Below the pieces are notes generated by a model that worked only from the letters and a program-made list of their open reading frames with translations, was not told where the DNA came from and did no database searches. Source: Aspidiotus rigidus (lineage: Eukaryota > Arthropoda > Insecta > Hemiptera > Diaspididae). Taken from it: a stretch of DNA of 64,000 bases. The first letter of the stretch is position 1. Every line of letters starts with the position of its first letter. Made by a program: the position numbers and the translations under genes. Shown piece after piece: positions 59,101-64,000 of the stretch. The stretch covers positions 3,100,001-3,164,000 of the forward strand of contig JAVHKY010000024.1 in NCBI GenBank assembly GCA_035079385.1, in the 5' to 3' direction.

Positions 59101-60542
59101 TGTTCTGAGGAATGAAATTTAAGTAAGAGAGAAAGAATGTGAGACCGAACATAGCATTGAAGAAAACCACAACGTAAATCATGTTGCTTTCCAACTCATC
59201 CATACAGAGACTAAAGGCCGACTCCTTGATAGGCTAAAAGAGGTTGAAATAATTGCCGACCTCTCTCGTTCAGGCGATTCTCTTCTCAACAATAGTCGTT
59301 TCACTTTCACCAACCCTTTCATCTCTCACATGTACAATCATGCTCCGTCTGATGACTTCATTTCTCCTTGATCTTCTCTTCCTCTTTCCACCTCTTTAAG
59401 CCTTTCTTCTCTCGTTGCACTTCAGTTCATACATCTGATGATGCGCCGCTCAGCCGGCGCGAAACAATAAAAAATTTTTCGTTAGGTACATGACTGTAAA
59501 TCTTTCTCTTATACTATCGATCTATTTCTTATTTTTATGGCTTATAAAGACCGTACAGCTATACTATAACTCAATGCGATTTATTTTCCTAGGAAGGCCG
59601 CGCGGTTCAGATGAACGTGCTCGTTTGTGAAAGGGTTGGGCTACTTATTTTTCAAATATTCTAGAATTACTCGCGGATCAATATTTTTTCTTTTTTAGAC
59701 GTGGAATCGGTCACTCGATAACGACATAATGAACATAGACGATCTCACGAACATATTTGTAACCATAAACGAAATTCGTGATTTGGAAATTGATCTCGAC
59801 ATCCTGTTCTACAAGATTGAAGAACATCATCACGAGTTAAAAATTCAGAATTTTGCGGTACCATAACCTATTTATACTTATATAGTATACTTTGTATGTT
59901 CATTACGCTCTTAGAGAAAAATTCCGTACTCCTCCTTTTTCTGACAGATCTTCCAAACACGTGAATAATTGTGGCTGACGGAAATTAAGCGTAAGATGTA
60001 CATAATTCTGTAGGCTACCCGTGATACGTGTATGTGTTGAATTTTGTAGGTCGATGCAAATTTCGTTCAGTCGTTCCAAACGCTAAAATCTGCGTGGAAA
60101 ATTTTGCTCGAAACGAGATTGTATCAAAAATTCATGTTAGACCCGATGAGAGAGCTCGCTATTCCGGTTATTAGATCTCAAATTGATCAATTTGTCATCG
60201 ATTGTCACGCATTCACTGAAGACTACAAAACGGAGTTGTCGGCGATGGAATATTTATCCTTTGAAGATCGTCTACGGTGGATTATGGTACCCAAGTGAAT
60301 TACATCTATTCCAATACTCTCCGTTGGTAAATCACTTTAGCCCGTCAAAATGTATCTAATAATTTACTCGTATATCGTATGCGTAGAAATTTACGAATCG
60401 GCATTCGAAGCTAGAAAACGAACGAAGACGGTTAAAACGCACGAGCGATTGTTACGAAATCGTTTTTCCAAAAATCGATGAATTCATCGAAGCGAGCGAA
60501 AGCCTCGACGAGCTGAAACGAGAGTACAGAATAGAAGACTGA
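41188..60542 (+). CDS. Axonemal dynein heavy-chain tail protein lacking linker and motor (25 exons)
   Basis: Exons: 41188-41425, 41506-41724, 41823-41887, 42415-42645, 42725-43020, 43100-43274, 43607-43882, 43969-44156, 47802-48006, 48416-48666, 48772-48916, 49016-49165, 49240-49396, 50025-50134, 50272-50451, 52300-52548, 52626-52813, 52864-52908, 53651-53815, 53891-54067, 54130-54293, 54322-54500, 59699-59857, 60050-60286, 60387-60542. All borders are GT/AG and all phases join, giving 1,534 residues. Residues ~80-150 are a Lys/Asp-rich low-complexity N-terminus. DHC_N1-type motifs follow in order: ILNDMRIILDTVFVPILQ, EFNFWRETEMK, VWMLSKYYSEEKNM, RRWEFDKLILFSETDYI, PGMTHLTWKYSGIEDY, FEAIK..VIQFF, LKEHCQEWKV, NEIRDLEIDLDILF. 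It ends before the DHC_N2 linker; no P-loop is present. In full dyneins (~4,500 residues) this tail binds intermediate chains and the docking site. The spacing around residue 235 is DNAH5/DNAH8-like. Confidence 0.8.
43969..48006 (+). CDS. Dynein tail exons 8-9 (DHC_N1 core)
   Basis: Exon 8 (43969-44156, residues 501-562) carries VWMLSKYYSEEKNM, the 'iW..S.YY....m' signature of heavy-chain tails. Exon 9 (47802-48006, residues 563-631) carries IESNEDFFIRRWEFD and LFSETDYITSVLQDI, matching 'RWEFDR..LF..TDYI...c.dl'. They are separated by a 3.6-kb intron holding a Jockey-like RT. The junction codon (CG/G, Arg) is restored on splicing. Confidence 0.8.
45003..45231 (+). mobile_element. Retroposon 3' end with poly(A) tail
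   Basis: An AT-rich 3' UTR-like stretch ends CACAATAAAGGGTGTTAT followed by 19 A. No coding part is recognised upstream. The size and 5' boundary are uncertain. Confidence 0.5.
46480..47245 (-). pseudogene. Jockey-like non-LTR reverse transcriptase fragment
   Basis: The minus strand reads DVSQAFDRVW (motif A) from 47210, then after a frameshift AGVPQGSALGPLPYLLYTADIP (47060-47000), then IFADNTVLLAP where the catalytic FADD is FADN. LNVDKT(V) and GYPTLGLCSNQ (~46665) follow, then APWFLTSRQLHEELCI (~46600-46540), the thumb region of Jockey-clade elements. The D-to-N change and at least two frameshifts make it inactive. Both ends are truncated. Confidence 0.85.
50600..52175. repeat. 45-bp minisatellite array with higher-order structure
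   Basis: Roughly 30 tandem units with core AGTCCCCCTCCTATCATA then TATAGCTCGAGACTTGAAATT. They are interrupted five times by a variant module containing GGTTGGACGGTGGACGGCGG (starts 50897, 51271, 51510, 51795, 52032; spacings 374, 239, 285, 237) followed by a 10-14-base C-run. The unit equals 15 codons, so it is open in several frames on both strands; the long repetitive ORFs are artefacts. The same unit builds the arms of the foldback elements. Confidence 0.95.
52181..52202. repeat. Short interstitial telomere-like array
   Basis: Three AACCT units (52181-52195), then TTAGGTTA in the opposite sense, directly after the minisatellite. AACCT is the complement frame of the insect TTAGG repeat. 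Too short to be more than suggestive. Confidence 0.5.
52300..52908 (+). CDS. Dynein tail exons 16-18 (52300-52548, 52626-52813, 52864-52908)
   Basis: The first (residues 963-1045) has IIQPGMTHLTWKYSGIEDY, the 'i.PG.t.L.W.s..i..y' signature of all heavy-chain tails. The second reads through KYYRNKIFKML and would meet a TAA unless the GTAATT donor at 52814 is used. The third is a 45-nt mini-exon (GVAKEEPPKKPWDK) that would otherwise reach TGA at 52911 but has a GTGAAG donor at 52909. Its phase fits the next exon at 53651 exactly. If that donor is not used the protein would stop here at ~1,123 residues. Confidence 0.65.
53651..54500 (+). CDS. Dynein tail exons 19-22 (residues 1123-1351)
   Basis: Reads VHFDVQCYLEKNAVKIKPS then HELFEAIKITVIQFF, matching 'F.vd..L....v.f.PS..el...i' of dynein tails. 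Next comes WFKYSILWQYNKESTVALF ('yr.LW..d....f'), then AIKFGAVTV and LKEHCQEWKVQLSAQL ('I.iG.i.l.....L...C..W...f...L'). The last junction requires a 28-nt intron (54294-54321), far shorter than the others; without it a TAA follows within 3 codons. Confidence 0.7.
54685..54978 (+). repeat. Dispersed ~300-bp repeat, copy 2
   Basis: Same orientation as 34630-34938; shared blocks are listed there. It sits ~185 bp after the exon ending at 54500 and is clearly inserted into the intron. Confidence 0.65.
55200..55620. mobile_element. Foldback-element debris
   Basis: Diverged 45-bp units (55205-55240, 55470-55585), 'TAGGTCTAGGCCTCCTTCATGCTAG', 'CAATTTGACTCAT', and GC patches 'CGCCGTGTGCCGTACGGCGG' and 'GCGCACGGCGCGGCGCACAG'. 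No intact terminus. Confidence 0.6.
55695..56040. repeat. Diverged ~137-bp tandem repeat, three units
   Basis: Related blocks start near 55700, 55836 and 55974, each with an 'AATCTAAAGTCCAT...GAGCCCCCTCC...CCACA' pattern, then AGATTCTCT.G..GAAAGATC. Confidence 0.7.
58747..59203 (-). pseudogene. Penelope-like RT fragment (minus strand)
   Basis: From 59203 the minus strand reads LNFIPQNIYFTLQLGGLSINYVDLTFSLHRKNHRLSPH, matching the Penelope RT segment after YVDD ('L...HP.I.FT.E......i.FLDL......F...RK'). After a frameshift it gives SFIIILINSLPYSLSSIDL. It lacks the YVDD box and ends at 58747. Confidence 0.65.
59180..59500 (+). pseudogene. Penelope-like element C-terminus and 3' end (plus strand)
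   Basis: The plus strand reads FQLIHTETKGRLLDRLKEVEII then NPFISHMYNHAPSDDF, like the end of Penelope-like GIY-YIG proteins ('K...L..LE...I......LN......P'). It is followed by the non-coding signature CTGATGATGCGCCGCTCAGC and CGGCGCGAAAC near 59435-59470, a short hairpin typical of Penelope-like 3' ends. Head-to-head with the minus-strand fragment. Confidence 0.6.
59699..60542 (+). CDS. Dynein tail terminal exons (59699-59857, 60050-60286, 60387-60542)
   Basis: Residues 1352-1534. Reads INEIRDLEIDLDILFYKIEE (the 'l..iR..E..i......i...' tail helix), then QSFQTLKSAWKILL, then in the last exon KFTNRHSKLENERRRL. This last stretch replaces the 'F...f..L..k...y..G..lFgl....Y' segment before the linker. 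Stop TGA at 60540-60542. The only GT inside the last exon before the stop in good context is GAGA/GTACAG at ~60521; if used, the gene would continue beyond. No linker or AAA+ exon is visible to 64000. Confidence 0.75.
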
Positions 60543-60630
60543 TTGTGCCTCTAGTTATACCTAATTACTCGTAAATTATAAATCGCTACATCATAGATAT
60601 ACGGAATGAATTTCATTTCTGTATTTGGGG

Positions 60631-60636
60631 AATAAA
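60631..60636 (+). promoter_or_regulatory. Polyadenylation signal of the dynein-tail gene
   Basis: AATAAA 88 bases after the stop codon, followed by a GT-rich stretch (GTTTGGGAGACTGTTGGTGT). This supports a genuine 3' end here. Confidence 0.65.
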
Positions 60637-60644
60637 CTCAGTTT

Positions 60645-61545
60645 GGGAGACTGTTGGTGTCTTGCTATCCTGCCTATCAGTGATCGTGCTACTCTACTTC
60701 ACCTAGATAATAATTCTAATTGGAAAGTGTTAAAAAGACTAGCTTGAGTCTCCAACCCCTCTTCGCGATAAGACTCTTCACGAAATAAAGTCCAAATTGG
60801 ACGAATGACTGTAAGCATTGGAGGAATGAGAAGTAGGATCATTTATGGCGCTGGAAAATGATTCGACCGGAACAAACGACGGAATGTCGAAGAGGCTTTT
60901 GATTAGTTAATCACGAAGTGATCGACAAATTCGCAGGCGCGGATCCACGGGGAGGGGGGAACCAAAAAACCAAAAAACAACAAAAAATCTGTAGTTTCGA
61001 AGTAAATGGGCTTTTTTTAGATCCCCCCTTAAAGTGATCGTCTGGATCCGCGCCAGAATTCGATGCGTTGGAAAACGCTAGAAACACCTCTGTTCTCATA
61101 TCAATACCTCTGCAGATGAAAATGAAGAAAAATGGGTGGTGGGGTTGTGAAAATTGAGACTTGTAATTTCTTAAAGTCCTCCTCCTGAGGTCGGAAGTTT
61201 TTCAAACTTCCCTCCAAAGGCTCCAATCGTTGTCTTCTATTGTAAGAAAGGCCGGATCTACAAATTTTCCACCCTAAGCTCCAAAAGCTAGTTGTGCACT
61301 CACCTCCTGTTAAGGATAGAGAGACTTGACATACTCGTACAACTAGAATGTACTTGGCCTAGCTATCTTTTGAGAAGGAGGCGAACGGGCAAAGCGATAG
61401 TGAGTCCGTCAATGGAGCCATGTTCCGGGACCCCGATGTAATTCTCAAAGAAGGCAGAATGTTCCGTTGCTTGTAGACCAAGAAATGAAGCCAGAAGTAT
61501 AGGGCTACCTGCACACGTTAAATACAGAGCTGTTTTTTTCATGGA
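60645..61545. other. No gene seen besides a small MITE
   Basis: Unassigned sequence with a 123-bp MITE at 60934-61056. The minus-strand frame 61363-61578 has no recognisable domain. Confidence 0.5.
60928..61062. mobile_element. 123-bp hAT-like MITE
   Basis: Element 60934-61056 with inverted ends CAGGCGCGGATCC and GGATCCGCGCCAG, flanked by AATTCG (60928-60933 and 61057-61062). Such 'CAGnGGCGGATCC' ends occur widely in small hAT-type elements. Confidence 0.75.
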
Positions 61546-61549
61546 ATGT

Positions 61550-62595
61550 TCAGAACCTTCCTCAGAAGGTGTCCTCAAAAATCCCCGCCAATCCTAATAG
61601 GGCTTTCCCTTTTACAAGGGGGCAAAGAAGGAAAAATTGAGTTTTTCGTCAAGAACTCAATAACGAGTGATCCTACAAAAAAAAGTTTCAAACAAGAATT
61701 GTTCTACGCCCAATTTCCTACAAAAAAAGTTTTATTACTTTTTTTCTAAAAATTGATAGTTTTGGCGTCACAGCGCGCTAAAATTATTCCTGTCACTTAT
61801 GCACGTGTTTGCGCGTGACAGAAGTACATGAAAAAAGTATACGCGCTTACGCTCCTACCTTCCTACGCGTGTTATTTGTGTTATTTTTTTTAGCCCAGGC
61901 AGATTGGGTTTTGAAATGGAAATAAATGCCGGTGTAGGTTTTTTTCGTGGATTATGTAAAATGGTCTCCTGATAAACATACTAAAAACCCACAGCGATCA
62001 GAGCTGATGAGATAAAAAATTTTAGGAATCGCTCAACTTTCAATCCAGTTTTTCAGCTCGAGTTTTTGGACTCATTCGACATAGATCGTGAACTTTGTAG
62101 GAAATTTGACGAGGAACAACTTTTGCTTGAAACTTTTTTTTTCTCTGGTGCTTAGTTTTCGATTTATTCTCAAAAAACTAATTTCTTTGGTATTTTGACA
62201 TCAGGAGACCATTTTAAACATAATCCACGAAAAAAACTTATGCCGGCATTTCTTTCCATTTATTTACTCTTATTTTTGAGTCTAATCTTCCTGGCTTAAT
62301 ACGCGTATAGCGCATGCATCACGCATAGAAGGTGGGTAGGCGTAACGCGCTCCAGCGACTCAAATATGAACTTGAACGGAAAAAGTCACGGAACTTTTTT
62401 TGAAAGGAAATTTGGTGTGGAAGAATTTTTATAAGAAATTTTTTTTGTAGTCTCACTCGTTATCGAGTTATTGACGAAAAACTCAATTTCCTCCCCTTTA
62501 CCCCTCTGTAAAAAAGAAAGTCCAACTGGGATTCACGGGGATTTTTGAAGACACCATTAGGAGAGACTTCCGAAAATTTCATGAAAAAATCAGCT
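61550..62595. mobile_element. ~1.05-kb palindromic element
   Basis: Left arm (61550-61740 and on to ~62000) and right arm (~62160-62595) are inverted copies. Blocks: AATTGAGTTTTTCGTCAA...TAACGAGTGA, TGGTCTCCTGAT / ATCAGGAGACCA, ATAATCCACGAAAAAAAC, and 'AAATCCCCG'. Both inner halves read into a 'CAGGCTGA/TTGGGTTT' region near 61910 / 62280. The centre is near 62080. No protein frame. Confidence 0.75.
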
Positions 62596-63660
62596 CTGTA
62601 TTCTTTGTATCCAGGTAGATGTCTTTCTTGGTCTATTGCACCAGTGATGAAACAGCGAACAACGCTAGGATCTATGCTACTAATCACAAAAGAAAAAAGG
62701 ACAAACGAAAGACGACTTTGATATTCTCTTTATATCCTCATTTCTTCTTCAAAGTGTTTGTTAATAGTGTTGCAGTAATATTTGCAGGGGTAGAAGCGAG
62801 AGTTATCGACATAAGATAAAATGGGTGCGTGAAGATGATAATTTTTGTATAGCAGTCAGCTGAAGTGCATTCCTACGTCTAGGACCATGAACTTCTGTGT
62901 TCATTCAGCGTCTTCACTGCAATCATGAGGATTTATTCCCACATATTGAAAGAAAAGTCTGAGTGGTTCTATAGAAGAAGTATGACCACAAAGTGGAACG
63001 TGACAGACAATACATGAGGATACAATGAGGATCTTGTGAGAGGGCGTAATGAGGATATGATGAAGATACCGATTGGGGTACTTGTATGAGCTGTGATGAG
63101 GATACAATGGGTATTTTTGTATGAGGAGGTGATGAGGGTTCTTCAATGAGGATGTAATGAGGATATAATGGGCGTTCTCTCATAAAGATATAATGGGAAC
63201 GTCAATCGCAGAATGGAACCCTCTGAATCTCTGGGCTCTGAGAAGGTTTCATGAAACTTTCAATCGGGATTAATGAGACTTCGAATATTTGAAATGAGTG
63301 ATTAGTTTCAAGGACAAAAGAATAACGATCCATACAGTGAGAAAGGAGATACAACGTCGGCGAGAATGAGTCAAGATGAAGAAAAAGGAAATAAGTCGCA
63401 GGGAAGGAGGAAGAATATCAAAAGGAAAGGGAGTTTCGAAGAAATACGCGAAACCTAGGTCAGACGACTTTTCACAACTTCACTAGGAGGAATGTAAATA
63501 AATAAAATATAAAGCAAGCAACTCAAAACCTGGGCTCTACCTCCCCACGACGGAGTCAGTCACTGAGGGGAGGGAAAAAGACAGGAACCATAAAATCTAT
63601 TGAAAGGGGGGATAACACAAACGGTAAATAAAAGAAGAATAATAACAAGCATAGAGTAAA
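62596..63660. other. No gene seen; contains a degenerate short tandem repeat
   Basis: 62930-63200 is a degenerate ~15-base repeat around GATGAGGATACAATGGG; it makes His/Ser/Pro-rich minus-strand frames that are not genes. 63330-63660 is purine-rich and may be a retroelement 5' region. Confidence 0.5.
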
Positions 63661-63667
63661 CAAAAAA

Positions 63668-64000
63668 GATGAATTAAATATTCTACACTATAACTGTCAA
63701 GGGTTCCTATACCTACCTAAATTTGTAAAAAATTCTAATCTTAAGAACGAACTGGAAATCAGGGTGCTTTGGGTGCGAGAAACTATATTGTAAAGGCACC
63801 CGGAGCACTCTGGGTATAATAATTATAAATGACAAACTTAAAAAAACAAAAAAAAAAACTGTCAAGGATTGGCAAACGAGGAGAGCACGCAAGAATTTGA
63901 AAAAGTAATCGGAAATTTAAAGGGAGGGCTACCGGAGATAAGAAAACAGGGAGAAAACTTGATAAAGAAAAAGAATGGAAACTATTTATACTATTATGGA
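63668..64000 (+). pseudogene. Probable start of a non-LTR ORF2 (endonuclease N-terminus), damaged and cut by the window
   Basis: The frame at 63668 reads DELNILHYNCQGFLYLPKF, like the first strand of the retrotransposon endonuclease ('l.ilq.N.qg...k...l'). A stop follows at 63791 after RVLWVRETIL. The remaining sequence is A-rich with no clear frame. The window ends before any further endonuclease motif. Confidence 0.4.

Larger units (their letters stand above)
54501..59698. other. Intron 22 (5.2 kb), repeat-filled
   Basis: GTAAGTAAG donor and CTTTTTTAG acceptor. Contains a dispersed repeat (54685-54978), foldback debris (55200-55620), a ~137-bp tandem repeat (55695-56040), a 45-bp-family scrap (57495-57545) and two head-to-head Penelope fragments (58747-59480). 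A frame at 56614-56904 (DKRRRVTTGKPNRVGSLGEY) looks protein-like but I cannot assign it. Confidence 0.6.

Noticed and set aside
62901..63183. His/Pro/Ser-rich minus-strand ORFs
   Set aside because: Produced by the degenerate GATGAGGATACAATG short repeat.

Overview
This is AT-rich eukaryotic nuclear DNA, most likely from an insect or other arthropod. The evidence is a spliced axonemal dynein-type gene with many short phase-consistent introns, a BEL/Pao fragment, Jockey-like, Penelope-like, Polinton-like, mariner/pogo- and hAT-like elements, and a short interstitial array of AACCT (the TTAGG insect telomere unit). I cannot name the species. No rRNA, tRNA, CRISPR array or bacterial operon was seen.

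The first ~25 kb is a nested repeat block with overall mirror symmetry. A minus-strand Polinton-type DNA polymerase B remnant with the start of a dsRNA-binding-domain (dsRBD) gene lies at 1-835. A plus-strand copy of the same pair lies at 23340-25721. Between them are three ~4-5 kb copies of one composite repeat (A 2300-5745, B 5745-9640, C 13925-18905 inverted) plus a partial copy (20955-22625). The repeat carries RNase H remnants of a non-LTR retrotransposon. Copy C alone keeps a Penelope-like reverse transcriptase/GIY-YIG region. Foldback elements whose arms contain a 45-bp minisatellite sit at 838-1048, 6984-7751, 11370-12157 and 12158-13417.

From 25.8 to 41 kb there is a mariner-like non-autonomous element (25818-27204), a BEL/Pao scrap, a 5'-truncated non-LTR retrotransposon (27895-29793), an intact intronless ankyrin-repeat gene (31739-32842) next to a broken ankyrin fragment split by a hAT MITE, a second inverted retrotransposon 3' end (37128-37535), and a ~2-kb palindrome (38494-40533).

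The main gene runs from 41188 to 60542. I could assemble 25 exons with GT-AG borders and compatible phases into a 1,534-residue protein. It matches the N-terminal tail of an axonemal dynein heavy chain (closest in character to the outer-arm DNAH5/DNAH8 type) and stops just before the linker and AAA+ motor. A polyadenylation signal follows 88 bases after the stop codon. It looks like a stand-alone, motorless dynein tail gene, the most unusual thing in the window. Its large introns hold a dead Jockey RT, the largest 45-bp minisatellite array, foldback debris and Penelope fragments.

60.6-64 kb is mostly repeats: a hAT-like MITE, another ~1-kb palindrome, a degenerate 15-bp-like repeat, and at the right edge the likely start of another non-LTR ORF2. 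Apart from the dynein-tail gene, the ankyrin gene and possibly the dsRBD gene, I see no convincing host genes.
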